Shown here: one piece after another, positions 48,522 through 60,481 of the stretch | How the letters are laid out: each line of letters begins with the position of its first letter | How positions within the stretch are numbered: position 1 is the first letter of the stretch | Origin: Ceratobasidium sp. AG-K | Lineage: Eukaryota > Basidiomycota > Agaricomycetes > Cantharellales > Ceratobasidiaceae | NCBI GenBank assembly: GCA_037039685.1 | Contig: JAWNGF010000006.1 | Span: 868,001 to 932,000, forward strand | Length of the DNA stretch: 64,000 nt | Direction of reading: 5' to 3' | Notes under the pieces: generated by a model | Told to the model about the DNA's origin: nothing | Databases searched by the model: none | Seen by the model: the letters and a program-made list of their open reading frames with translations, nothing else | Program-made: the position numbers and the translations under genes

Positions 48522-49459
48522 ATGATCAACCGGCCAACTCATCATCCATGGATTCCGCGGCCGCAACTTCCCGACATTCAAGATGGCCTGGCGAACGATA
48601 ATCACCTCAACGCGGCCCTCAGGTATAGATTCTGGGTAGAGGCTGGTGTGCGCGATGGTGAGTTAGAGAAGCCTGCTCCTTTCCCAGATGCTGATCTATC
48701 TGTTCAGATAAACATGGAGCAATTGCGACACAGAAGGAGCTTTGTGTCTACATTTATAAAATTCTGCGAGGTAATCCGCGGTCGTGACCACAGCCTCTTT
48801 TGTTCTAGCCGACATATCACTCGCTCTTATTTAGATATCTTCCCGCCACCACCAGCCATGGTCAATTTACAGGAAATTGTTCAGCAAGCAGCGCAACAGG
48901 CAGCAAACCTCGTCCTCGGACAAGTGGTCCAAGCGGCCCAGCAGGCAGCTCAAGAGGCCACGCAGGCGGCCCAGCAGGCCATGCAGGCGGCCCAGCAGGC
49001 CACGCAGGCAGCTCACGAGGCCACACAGGAAGCTCACGAGGCCATACAGGCGGCTCGACAACTCGCACAACAGGTTACTCAGCAGGCCGAGCAACAGACT
49101 ACATTTCGAGATGAGCTGGCACGGTTTGGGGCTACGCTCAAGTCTCTGTGCATTAAGGTAGGCGAGCCGTTTTTTGTCCCGTACTTTTCGCTGAATTTTC
49201 TCTGTCGCAGACTTTCAATGGTAATCATGATAACTGGCAGATAGTTCCAAACGCCGCTGGCGAATATCCTCCAGCCAACGTAAGTTGGTACTCTAAACCT
49301 CAACGGAAATTGTCTCTAAAAGAGGTTTCCCAGCTCCCACGTCTCACGAGCATGCTTGTCGCGGAGGAATTGGGTGCCGAAGACTGGAAGGCATATCGGT
49401 TGTTCTACCAATTACCTGAGGGTGTGTCATTGGTTCAGTTCTTGACCACCGCCCCGTGA
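48522..49459 (+). CDS. coiled-coil protein with Mug135-like C-terminus, 276 aa
   Basis: Exons 48522-49157, 49211-49279 and 49334-49459. The first ~110 residues resemble the N-terminal part of basidiomycete Mug135-like proteins (a Pro-rich start, then a charged helix). Residues ~115-195 are a long Gln/Ala-rich heptad tract (QAAQQAT, QAAHEAT and similar, about eight units), predicted as a coiled coil. The C-terminus has the short LPRLTSM...AYRLFYQLP pattern. The second intron (49280-49333, GTAAGT...CCCAG) is 54 bp without a stop codon, so a retained form would add 18 residues. ATG 48859 (AGCCATGG) is a possible alternative start that would keep only the coiled coil and C-terminus. Family assignment is tentative; function unknown. 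Confidence 0.6.
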
Positions 49460-51257
49460 ATGTTGTTGGCCAAGGTTACCATTGTCGTGGATAATTACTA
49501 TGTATATCATTTTCGCATTCAAGCAGCTGGTTTTTTTCCTTGAGACTGAGAAGATTGGCACCGGACGTCTAGGCTCTCGCCAAAGCTCAAGAGAAAAGGT
49601 TGCACTCAAGTTCATCGCCCGTTTATTTCGAACCAACAGTCTGACTCAGTCGTAATTCACGAAGTATTTTACCGGTAACTAAATTTACACAGAAAGGATC
49701 ATTGCAACCGAAGCCGCAGAGGTGGAGCGCATTGGCGCTCATAAAAAAAGGGGAGGGAGGGGAGGAATGGGCAAGAGATTGAAGACCAGATTCGATCCGG
49801 TCCATTATAATATCATCCTTGCACTTATCGGGGAATTCCAACCTACCAATACTCGCGTGGCTCGCAAAATTAAGCTTCTTTGCATCAACTCCCTGTACCA
49901 GGTGTTAGCCGGTGCTGAACAGAGGATGGAGCATCAAACCAGCTAAAATACGAGATACTTGCTTTCGTCGCTCGCGAAATCATCGTCAATGGCCATGATC
50001 GAGTTGCGAGCGTGCAGGAACAGGGTAGGTGCGTTGAACTGCACGTTGGATCATGGTTCGAAAGGTGGCTAGTTTTTCTCACGATCAAGGTGTATGTCAG
50101 GTTGATCAGAGAACGTACTGTAGCTAGGGGCACTGCCATTATTCAGCGCTTTACCCATACGTTTGCCAGTGTGTATGTCGGCGCGAAATTTCGGGCCCAG
50201 AGAGGATCGGCAAATCTGCGTCTCTGGGTGGCTTTGTGGGACCGGAGCAGGGTATCTTGGTCCGGACTTGTTCAAAGCACCCTACAACACAGTATGAGAT
50301 GACCGGCGTTTGATATACCTATGTTCTGCGCAGTGACTGTAAGGAGGCGTTCTGGTATCCTTCGACGACGCGCTGCAATGGGGAGGGAGGAAGGCTGATT
50401 AATCTCGTAAGGTAGTCACGCCACCTCATAAAGACCCATACGCCAAAAGTGTTTGTGCGTAGAATCGAGACTTGCGGAGCTAACGTTCTGCAAAATGTCG
50501 AAATCAGTGATTACCAGCGTCTGCAGCGGCACGACGTACCCCTGAACACAAGAAATAAAGGGCTCCGAGTATCACTCGCCGACCCGGAACCGTTGGCATC
50601 ACCAAGGTTGGTAGTCGCTCTTAGAGGTAGGTCGGTTGGGACGTGGCGTCCACTCTTGAACAAGGGAAAGCCAAGGATGTCATCCCAAACTAATACAATC
50701 GGCTGGGGGGAGATACTAATATTAAGAAAATCTTTCTTTCTGCATAAATGAGCTCACCAGATCATATAACGGTGCAATGCTCTGCAGGGCAAGCGCGCCA
50801 GCCATGCAGAACTATCGTGCTGATATCGTCGTCAGTGATTTCCAAACATTGTGTAGTAAACACCATTATACAGGAAATTGCCTTGCCTGCTGCCACTCAT
50901 TATAACCCACGACTGCTCCTGGAGTCTCGTACGCAATTAATTGTCGTGAAAGCCTTCGAATGGAAAGCAATTTGACAGGAATCACGTGAAGTGACTTTTT
51001 TCATTACTGTACCCAACAGGGAAGAACGTCAATGACATAAAATGGCCCAGCGCCCAGCATTGTTTAGTTATCTTTGGAGGCCATGTCCCCTGCGTTGGCA
51101 CCCCGGAGGACATGGGCCATATTGTGCATCAGCGTCGATCCGGTTTGAGAACCCGAGGCGCCCGAGTACGCTACCTAGGCTTGCCCCTGGGGACGTGTAA
51201 GCGTGTTCGGTTTGCGGGGAATTGCCTCATATTTGCAATACATTCCCTAATCAATCA
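49460..51257. other. gene-poor stretch containing a fungalysin relic
   Basis: Apart from the M36 relic at 49815-50040 I see only short unrelated open frames. No terminal repeats were noticed. Confidence 0.45.
49815..50040 (-). pseudogene. fossil 3' end of a second fungalysin (M36) gene
   Basis: On the minus strand 49892-49815 reads GVDAKKLNFASHAS... and EFPDKCKD, matching the last exon of the intact fungalysin gene ([14 protein letters not shown]..., VPDDCKE) and preceded by an intron-like acceptor at the same place. At 50036-49959 a stretch with APTLFLHARNSIMAIDD matches the penultimate exon ([14 protein letters not shown]). The normal stop codon is lost and no upstream exons are found. It lies about 2.5 kb from the intact gene in the same orientation, so it is probably the remnant of a tandem copy. 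Confidence 0.75.
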
Positions 51258-51915
51258 ATGGATTTGTGGAATCAATCACTTGATCAGGCACTTAAATACG
51301 CATACATGCGCGCAAAATACCCTTCCTAATGGTGTGAAACTCGTATCGTACTCCTCGAGTGCTATCGCGGAGCACAACTTACCTTATGGAAGCCTCACGA
51401 GCAGGGCTGCTCGCCAGGTCATTCTGGGACTTTGTGAAACTAACGCGAAGCTTTATAATGAGATCACTTCGGGCATGCATGCTCCACCATCCGGACCAAC
51501 TCCCGAGCACACCCTTCCTGAAGTCACCGACGAGGGTACCGATCACTGAGACACACTCGAAGAGACCTATGTGCTAATGATCAATGTAATAGCCAACGAA
51601 GCAGCTCAACCACCAGATGAAGGACGCGAGTACGGCGAAGATGACGTTGAACAAGGGGATCCAAGTGAAGCTTCGGTGGCTTCGATCCCAGCTTCTCAGA
51701 CGAGCCAGATAGCATGCCACCCGAGGCGATCGGCACGGCTTGAACGCCGTTCCTCGAGAAGGAGTAAAAAAATCGGTGCCTCACAGGAGGTAGTTTTGTC
51801 TGATATCATTATAATTTTATCCTGTTACATTAGTGACGTAATCACATTTACATTACTACTTTAGGGAAATGGTCTGTCCCCCGGGTCGGGGATGGCTGGG
51901 ACAAGGGGCATTTGA
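51258..51915 (+). pseudogene. uncertain three-exon gene, one frameshift
   Basis: ATG at 51258 opens a frame (MDLWNQSLDQALKYAYMRAK) that meets TAA at 51327; one extra base near 51324-51328 would join it to a frame running to 51535. Exons 51593-51789 and 51865-51915 then follow in phase. The protein would be about 175 aa, with an acidic middle and an Arg/Ser-rich end (RRSARLERRSSRRSKK) resembling a nuclear-localisation patch. I do not recognise it. It could also be a chance arrangement. Confidence 0.3.
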
Positions 51916-52503
51916 AATTAGAACATCGCGTCAGCGAGGACTGGGACTGGGATCGACGTTCTTCTCTGCTGGGTCCAGTACTATTTATGAGGTGGCCTCC
52001 TACAATGGAGACACCGCGACAAAGCCATACAAAAAGAGGCAACCCAGGTGAGGAACACAGAACGCAGGCGGAAGGAGAGGAGAACGAGGTACAAGACGAA
52101 GTGCGTGTAACTTAGTAAGGACAGTAAATATAAGAACTAAATGACCACCTTCTCGGACGCGAGGAACCTCAGAGCCGCCTTCAGACCTTTATACCTTTGG
52201 ACGTACTAAATAGGTATGCTATGCTGAACGAGTTGCTGATATCCCTGAGGATGTTCCGCCAACTGGCATGTCAAGGACACTGCCGCAAGATGGGGGGGAT
52301 ATCCCGTGAAGGCATGGCATTTCGGGTGGTGAGATACACGTGAGGTGAAGGCTGGTACCATCTTACTGTAAGTATCACAATGCCATTCAATTTACTTTAC
52401 AAAGAGAAGAAATTTCGCAGCAGAAACGTGCTACATTGGCAACGAGAAGAGAGAAAGAGGGAACGAGGAAGGAAGGCGAAATTGGCTGTTTTTATTCCGC
52501 CCT
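51916..52503. other. 3' flank region, no gene supported
   Basis: An open frame from 51912 to 52115 is rich in Arg, Glu and Gly and has no known match. The stretch next to 52503 is the 3' UTR of the fungalysin gene. Confidence 0.4.
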
Positions 52504-55160
52504 TTACTCCTTACAGTCGTCAGGGACCTTGAACCCATTAATGCTCGGTCTCGTGGCAAACCCGAGCTTCTTTGCGTCGACGCCCTGCCCAAGATGTTAG
52601 CCAGGCTTGAACAAAAGACAAAAACATAAAAGCTAACCAAGCCACGAGATGCAAACGCCTTCCAAAGCAGGCACTTATTTTCGCCCCCGGTAAGGTCCCT
52701 GTCAGCGATGATGATCGCATCACGGGCCTGGATAAAGGTTGGACGACATGGCTGTAGCTTCATCCCGTTTACTACAATTCTGTTTCGTAGTCAGTATTTG
52801 TATCCTGCTTAGCGTCAGTCGAAACACTTACTGTAGTGTGAGGGTATTTCCATGCTTCGGAGCCTTGAGGACGCGTCCGTCTGAGTGGTTCACGGTGCGG
52901 TAAAAATCAGCTTCTGTTGGGAAGAGAGAATCGGCGAATCCGTGCTTTTCGATCATCTTGCTGGAGACGACCCAAAGGATCTCGGCCCACACTTCGCCGA
53001 TAGCGTGCTACGCGCTTGAAATTAGCGGGGAAGACCGGGATGGCGAGGACTTACCACTTCACGCCAATCCACCTTTTGCAAAAAGTCATATAGCGATGGA
53101 TTGACGTCCTTGTTCTACGGCAGGGTTAGGCGCGCACCAGCGGCTAATAAAAAAGCCAAACACTCACCGTCGAGTAGGGGAAGTGCCTAATTCCCTCCAG
53201 TGCGTTCACTGCCCATCCGCCCATCCCATGATCTCGAGGTGTGCTACTGCTCCTGACAAGTGTCGCGATCCAGTCCCCCCAACCTTCACCCATTCCACCA
53301 GATTCGCCTCGGCCCAGGCAATTCGAGTTATCGGGACCACCAGTAAGACGAGTCGATAGACCATGAGAAAGTTCGTGGATGACGATACCAGCATCAAGGG
53401 AACCATCACGGAAAGGATTGGCTGTATTGAAGATGAACATGCGGCAACGCCCTTTTTGACCATCAGGAGGCTGTTGTAATCACGTTAATCCAGGATAATT
53501 AGTTAGCTTAATATCGCAGGACTCACAGTCAGGAAATTAGCGTTATTGAATCCGCCGCTGTCCTGGGAATCGATGATGACGCCATCGTCCTCCTTCCCTC
53601 CCTTGCCGAAGTTATGCTGCTGGAAGTTGCCACTCACTTCATCGAACCCGTAATGGTATAACAAGTCGTGATACATGTTGGCTGTGTAGAACGCCTGCGT
53701 CACAGAGAAGTTCACATATTGACGTGGTTGAACATTCTCCCAGCCTCGTTCGGACGGGTCGGCGCCATAAGGGAAATCGAAAACCAGGTCTGGTCCTCCG
53801 TTGGGGCGATGGTTGGTTTGCCAGTCGTCGCCGGCGTCCCAATTAGCTTGTGCGATTACCTAATGAAACCGTGAGCAACATGTGTTCAAAGCGGAGGTGG
53901 ACCTTACGTTGTTCCCGATAGTGGTGGTAAAGTTAACGAGCTTGTCATCGCCGAATTCATCCTCCTGCTTGAGGGGATTGTTGGCGGCGGGAACAGAGTG
54001 CCATCCGAATGGAGACGCGGTCCTATCACTAGGCGCCTCCTCCAGCGTGCGCTTTCCCTCGGAAGGATCGTTGATTCCCCACTTGTACACACGGTAGCTG
54101 CGATGAGTGGGGGAAGGAACAGGCGCTGCGGCCAGGGTGGGCTCGGTAGGCTCGAAGATCTCCTGGACCCGCTCAAACACAACGCGTTCGAGCTTGCTAA
54201 TCAAACCAAAAGGGTCCGGGACAGGCGCATCATGGACCCAATCGGCAACAGAAATGATCTTGGACGGGTCGTGCACGGAGACATAAGCTTCGTAAGAGTT
54301 GTCGGGCAGAGTAACTTCGAGGCGCCAGGCAAGGTTGAGCTCCGTCGACTCGGAACCATCTGGGTTGGGGGTCTGAACGTAAACCTGACGGGCACGGATG
54401 GGCTTGAGCGAGTCGATGATACCGGTGACGACCCATTCCTCGCAGGTGGCAGGTTGCTCGCCCGGATCGGCGCAACGATGGCGCTCGGCCTTGAACGAGT
54501 CGAAATGCGGAATAAGCGACGTAGGGCCCGGGTATGCAGCCTGGAGGAAGAAAAAGGCAGCAGCGCGAGGATCCGTGGGTGCAACAGCGGGAGGGTAGAA
54601 TGAGGCCATTGATTGAACATGGTCAAGCGTCTCTCCGCACGCTGGGTCCTTGGGATGAGTCGTCGACTCTGCGCAATATGTGCCTTGGTGCCAGTTGGGA
54701 ACGAAGGCAATAGAGTATTCCGGGTTCCCTTGGAAGAACTGAAACAAGCAAGTTAGCGCTGAGAATACACGACCGGATACCAGAGACCTACCGAGTTCCC
54801 GTAGCTCACAACTCTGCTATTCACAATGTTCAGGTTAATATCCCCATCGGCGACCTCGTGACCATGAACGAGTTGGCGAACGTAGATATGCGAAATGCCA
54901 GTATTAGTATCGGTGTACGAGTCCTTGCGGATATAATAGCCCTGGGCGGGGCTCCGCAGAAGGTCGTCGAGGAACGCGTGAGCGACGTCATGAGGGTCAC
55001 GTGAATCCAATGACGACCCTGAGGATCCAAGGTCAGTGGTGTGGAAGTAAGCGCCGGGGTGAAGAGGGCTGAAAGAGAGAGATTTGCGAGTATGGGCGTA
55101 CGCAGTAGAGACGCTCAGAGCGAAAAAAGTAAGCGCAGATGCGCGGTGGAGGAGGCCCAT
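52504..55160 (-). CDS. fungalysin, secreted extracellular metalloprotease (M36)
   Basis: Eight exons: 55160-54792, 54738-53908, 53859-53527, 53470-53168, 53114-53055, 53007-52832, 52779-52638, 52584-52504, phase-consistent, giving 764 aa. The first ~22 residues form a signal peptide ([13 protein letters not shown]). A FTP-type propeptide follows (residues ~25-250), then the peptidase domain. The zinc site HELSH is in exon 4, with the third ligand in the GEGWGDW segment. The C-terminal HAIGEVWAE and ARDAI motifs are typical for M36. Such zinc endopeptidases are secreted and degrade proteins such as collagen and chitinases in plant- and animal-associated fungi. No defect was seen. Confidence 0.93.
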
Positions 55161-56963
55161 GTCTGAGAGTCCAGGAGGGGTGCTGGTCTGTCCCTCAAAC
55201 GGCTAGGTTTTTATAGCATCCATCTTTTATTTTCGGGCGCTCGCGAAACCCGCGCTGGAGTTCAGTCTGAGTACTTGCGCTCGGAACAAATGAACAACCA
55301 CACGGAGCTCAATAACCGGATCATACGCTCACCGGGACTGTCGAAAGCTCTTCCATCTTCAGCAAGGCGTAACGCGATGACTGGGAAACTACCGGAAGCC
55401 ATCGTATTCAGATGAAGCACAACAAGCGCTCGCTCTGTTTGATGCCCTATAGACACTAGACCCAAGTTGCGCATATGACAGCATGAAATCTCTGAACCTG
55501 TGAATCGCACTGCCTCGCCAAGCGTAACCCGCACGTCGAAAGCGAACAAAATGAAGGACGGCGCATGATTGCTATCTCTTTTTGGACAGCCACACACCAC
55601 ATGCAGCCACCAATCTCTGAACAAGGATATTGAAATCATCGCTCGCTCCCTTTACACCGCGATGCCTTGGCGAGCAAGGCACGATTCATGGGCGTGTATA
55701 GATAGAACATCGGAATGTGCTCAAGACTTTCATACGCTAGCGGACGAGTCGAATAGCCCTGGCGCCCACAGATTGTCGGCGATGGTTACACGAGTGACCA
55801 AAACTGATTACGCGTTGCTCCCACCGCAGTGCGACGGCCGAGAAGGCAACACGGGTGAGCATTGTCTCGACAGGTACGACCTCGCGTTCATGGTGCTTTT
55901 TGATCATGGCTCCACAACAAGGGTTGCATCCAGGCGGACACGCATTTTATTTCTATTATGTATGAGGTCATAACCTAACCAATCCTAGACTAAAAGCTAC
56001 GGATTGCTGCGCATTATAATTCACAGTTTCACTTTTTTTGACGGTTCAATCGGCTGGTATTGGGTTGTTTCGACTTATTGGCTTTTTGGCTCTTTGAGGT
56101 CTGTATGGGCTTCGCGCCGCATCTCATTATTACGTAATTCCACTCTTGACACCCCATGACGCATTCAGATATATGCGTTCATAAGTCCAGTTGGGCACGA
56201 GATGGACACATCTATCTTGATGCTCTCTCTCGTTCCGAAGACCAAACCAGGTTTCTCTAATGAGGTCTCCGCACTGCACTTGCCTTTTTCTTTCAAACCC
56301 GACAAGCTTGATGCGATGCCCAGATCCATGTCTTCTCAAGGCAACGAAAACGATGTACGGCTGAGATCTCAGCAATAATCTCACGGTGAGATGTACGTGA
56401 GCGACAGGGGACGCGTATCGCTCAATATCGAGAGCAACGTTGCTCCGTCGTTGACTTGTTGTAATACTGTGTGTGACCTTAAGCGTCATACGGTACCCTC
56501 GAGAACTTGCCATTCGAGGGATATGGAATATGAGCCTTCCCATCCGTCGGAGCTCGCTTGGCATTCCCCTGAGAATCACTACTATCTTGAGCGCACTATC
56601 GCAATAGCTTGGCATTGCCAAAAGCAGACAGATGCTGGCGGAACCTCCGCATTCGGTGGGCACATTTCCACCTGTCCCACGCTGCATAACATTCAAGGTA
56701 CCATCATTCGCTACGGGGCAAATCGATGAGTCTGGGATGGATGAACTCACGCATGCAGACGCCGGGATAAGCCACTGAGTGGCTCAAATAGAATTCAACT
56801 CGGCCTGAGTCTGCCCGCCGGTTGAGCCCCTGCCAACGAGATTTCCCAGTTAAGTATATTCTAACTTCAAATTCAGCCACCGTATTATCCCGTTGATACA
56901 ATAGGTAGTCATTCTAAACACTGAGGGGCTGATTAAGATTTGGTACAGCGATACACTCATGAA
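55161..56963. other. intergenic, fungalysin promoter and no gene
   Basis: A minus-strand TATAAAAA at 55215-55208 sits about 50 bp upstream of the fungalysin ATG. The remainder has open frames (for example 56750-56130, 206 codons, minus) that I could not link to any family and treat as unsupported. Confidence 0.45.
55208..55215 (-). promoter_or_regulatory. TATA box of the fungalysin gene
   Basis: TATAAAAA on the minus strand, 48 bp before the start codon at 55160. Confidence 0.6.
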
Positions 56964-59560
56964 CACTGTGGACCCCCCACTTCCGGACAATTCGGAAAGA
57001 GAAAATCCGTGCCCGACTTCCGGACCGTCCGAGGGTAAGGTCCGGTACGACGCACTAGGACGGCCATAGGGACTTTAGTTCCGGACTGTCGGCAAAATCC
57101 GGACCCTCGGACGGTCCGGGGGTCCGGACTGTCTGGAGTTTTCTTCCTCATGCCGTTTCGCCGACCACCCGTTTCCCTCGGATTATCCTCAACTCTCGCT
57201 CGGATAAGTGAACAAATGTTATAATACGATTAACGATGTAATTACACACTAATGGTTCGAATGAAAGGTCCGAACAGGCAGTAGGGAGTACGTCGCAGGG
57301 CAAGTCCGAGGGTAACATACGGGGAATCCGAAGGGAAGTCGGAGGAAGTCCGAAGGAAAGGCCAGGACAGTCGAATCGAAGCTATAAGAGCAGGAACGAA
57401 AACCGTGAGCACTCCGGGAGCGTCGATGGGAATCCGGGGATAAACGTGGTTGGTCTGGGAGGCTGTCGCGGATTGTCTGGGCAGAGCGAATATATGCAAA
57501 TAAACCTACACAGAAACTGGAAAAGGCACTAGAATTGAAGGGAATTCAGTGTGAACATGATAACGACCTAGGAATCAAAACTTACCGGACAGCAAATAAG
57601 AAACGAAATGAGCTTGGGGACAAAGCGATCGAGGGGCTTCAAGCGAGACCGCTTGAGCCATTCGGGGCGGATAGCTTGCTGTCCCGTGCTAAATCAAAGT
57701 TGTCGCCATGCCTTGTAAGGAAGTGGGCTGGGAACTTACCGGGTTGGTTTGACGACCGACTCAACGCGAATGACCAACTCCTTGTTCTTGTCTTTGTTTG
57801 GCTCAGCTTGATTGGGTGTTGGGTCGGAGTTGATGGTGTGCTTGGAGTTGCTTGGGCCTGCTCCGTCAGCTACCCAAGAGTCAATAAAATGTAAATACGA
57901 AATTAAATGCGACTTACTCTCGGTATCCAGAGCCTCCGTGTCCATCGCAGTCAAGGGAACTTGGCATCTGTAACGAGAATACTGGTGTTACCCTTGGTGT
58001 ACTCCACTGTCGCGAGGCCCGATTGTGATCAGCCACGAGATCGGAAATGAATCTCAAATGGACTTACCACCGTTCTCCACTTGTACGATGGTGACACGAG
58101 GCTGACTATTGGCGCTAGACTTCGATGTGGCTCCGTGATTGGGTGATTGACCAACGACATAGTACACGTGCCATAACTAAGGGAAAGGCCAAACAAGGGC
58201 GTCAAGGTATGCCAATCAACTGAATACCATATAAGAAAGTGAGGCACTAACCAGTGAAGGGAATGAAATTAAAATCGGGGGTGCAGCAGGTGAGAGCGAA
58301 ATGAATGCTGTGTGGGTGGACGGTGGTTCAGTGTCAGCAACAAAAATTAGATAGCTGGAACGAGGAGAGAAATTTACCTAGGGTTGATTAAGGCGCACAA
58401 ACCATCTAAGGAGGTCATTTGGCGGTCAACTGGAGACGGGGGTGGCTGGGAGGAAGGGGGGATGCGTGCGCTGAGTTGGGCTGTATATATAGACTTGGCG
58501 GCGCTTAAGTGGCGACCCGCCACACATCCAAAATTTGGCCGCCTCTGCTTGTTCCGCCACACCAATGGGAAAAGGAGGAGTCGGATGTAATTGTGGCAAC
58601 TGCACCATTCACAAGCTGGTGACAACCAAGACATGCATGCATCACCTTTGGGGGAATTGGTGATAAAAGCGACACAATTTAGCAGACCACCTGGCAAGGA
58701 TACGGTGAGCACCCCAACCTCATTGTTAATAAAATGTTCATATTTTGAATCTACATTAACTTAGTGAGAGACTTTGCCATTGCTCCTCTAGTAGAGAGCT
58801 GCACAAATTGTGTGGTGCAGCTGCTATGGCCCGGTCCAAGTCTGGGATGCACCCCATGTTCAACGATGTTCCTGAACACCCCAATCCACCCCTCCCTGTG
58901 CCCTCCAATTCTATCCCACAGTCCTTTTATCGACAGCTTCAGCACCCCTTTGCTAGCCCTATTCCACCCTATTCCACCATTAACCCCAACAACCAACCTC
59001 ACACACTGTTGCTTGGCTTGGTTTTGGAGGCTTTCACTGAAGTCAATACCCCATCCAAATACATGGCAGTTTTGTACGGGAACAGCTCTCAAGTGGGGAA
59101 GTGATTGACGCAGCCAGCATAAAGTGTGCTATCAGGTGAGTCTGCAATGACAAAAAACTGGTGGATTATCGATCGGAGCACGGACACTGAGTACATGCAA
59201 GGTCCTTGGATGTTTATCTTGCTTATCCAGTAGTGCGACATGGGCTGGCCAGCTAATACAACACCTATCTGGCATCAAAAATCGTGTAGTTACATTATAG
59301 AACTAATCTACATTCGGTTTGATTCAACCTCTCAAAACTTCCGGATCGCCCGGAAGCGGCTGATCAACCACCAAAGTCCTGCCGAGGGTAACAATCGCAT
59401 CCGGAGGTAAGTTCGGGGATCCGGAGGTAAGTCGCATCGTCCGGAGGTCCGGATATGGAATCCGGAAGTCCAGCAAAAGACATTGGCGGGACTTACCTCC
59501 GGATTTTTGGGCCATCCGGACCCGACCCCCGGACGATCCGAAAGTTTGGGGTCCACAGTG
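56964..59560. mobile_element. CACTA-like (EnSpm) DNA transposon, non-autonomous
   Basis: Both ends start CACTGTGGACCCC as inverted repeats (56964 inward and 59560 inward); similarity continues for about 32 bp with a few mismatches. The bases just outside are GAA on both sides, fitting a 3-bp target duplication. Subterminal zones carry many TCCGGA motifs in both orientations (about five at 56975-57130, about eight at 59335-59520), as in CACTA elements where transposase binds subterminal repeats. At 2,597 bp it has no recognisable transposase. Short frames inside, such as 58827-59101 (plus), are of unknown meaning. Confidence 0.7.
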
Positions 59561-60481
59561 GAAAGGCAAAGATCAACGGCCACAGAGATTGAAAGAAGAT
59601 GATTAGTCTTGTAGAAGGGGTAGTCACTTGTGTTAAGCCACAGATTCCAAGCCATTCTGATCGTTCGAAAGTTTATGTGGCAGCTCATCTCATGCTAGCT
59701 GGGGGGGGGGGGTTCGTTTTAAGCTTAGATCACTTTCTTTCGCTTCGTGTTTTCGCCCATATATGCCACTCAGTAGATATACATGATAGACCTGGTAAGT
59801 TAAGACACAAACTTTGGTTTGATGTGTCATTCCATCACGGTTGGTAACATATAAGGATCTGGTTGTAATTCGCTAAACCAAATCGCTCGCATGCAATTGC
59901 CCCGCAGTTACTGCTCACTGCGTGGGCTAGACAGATTGAATTCTTGTGATCTAAACACCAAAAATTCATAGTCCAAAGCGCTGACTGTGACCACTTTCAG
60001 CTATATTTCATTGAAGATTATTTCCAGGGCTGACCGGGGGGCAAATTGGCTCTACAACCATTTCAAACTTGCTGCTTTTGGTAAGAATTAACCTGAACCA
60101 TGCGCAAGATGCCTGGAGGCTAAGGCAATATGTCACTGAACGCGGCCATTTTCGGCTCAGCGTACACGTCACTAAGGTTCAGTTCCTCAGCCCACAACAG
60201 TGGCTTGGCCGTTGCGTTCGAACGAGTGCGAGTTTGCTCTGTCCTGCCGCCTAGCAAACCGAATAGCCCACTGTCTGATATACTAAGGTCAACATAATAT
60301 GACAGATACCCCTATCGTTGGCGCCTTCGAGGCGTTCCCACGACTCCTGGGGCCTCGTGCTCTTTGACGCCCCCAAGCTTGCCCACGTTCCATTCGTTGC
60401 AGGTTGCAATTTCAAATATGCCCACCATTATAACGCGAGTCTTCACTTGACTTGAAGCCTCACCTGATCTCCCGCGATATC
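59561..60481. other. intergenic, no gene seen
   Basis: It contains a 12-G run at 59701-59712 and no coding pattern. A TTATAA-like site near 60428 could serve the gene starting at 60482. Confidence 0.45.

Noticed and set aside
50055..50075. GGTTCGAAAGG as a tRNA B box
   Set aside because: The closing CC is missing and there is no A box or cloverleaf upstream.
55262..56750. Minus-strand frames of 125 and 206 codons
   Set aside because: No domain, irregular composition, no splice links; probably chance.
57242..59108. Frames inside the CACTA-like element as a transposase
   Set aside because: None shows a DDE-type catalytic pattern or a length near that of EnSpm transposases.
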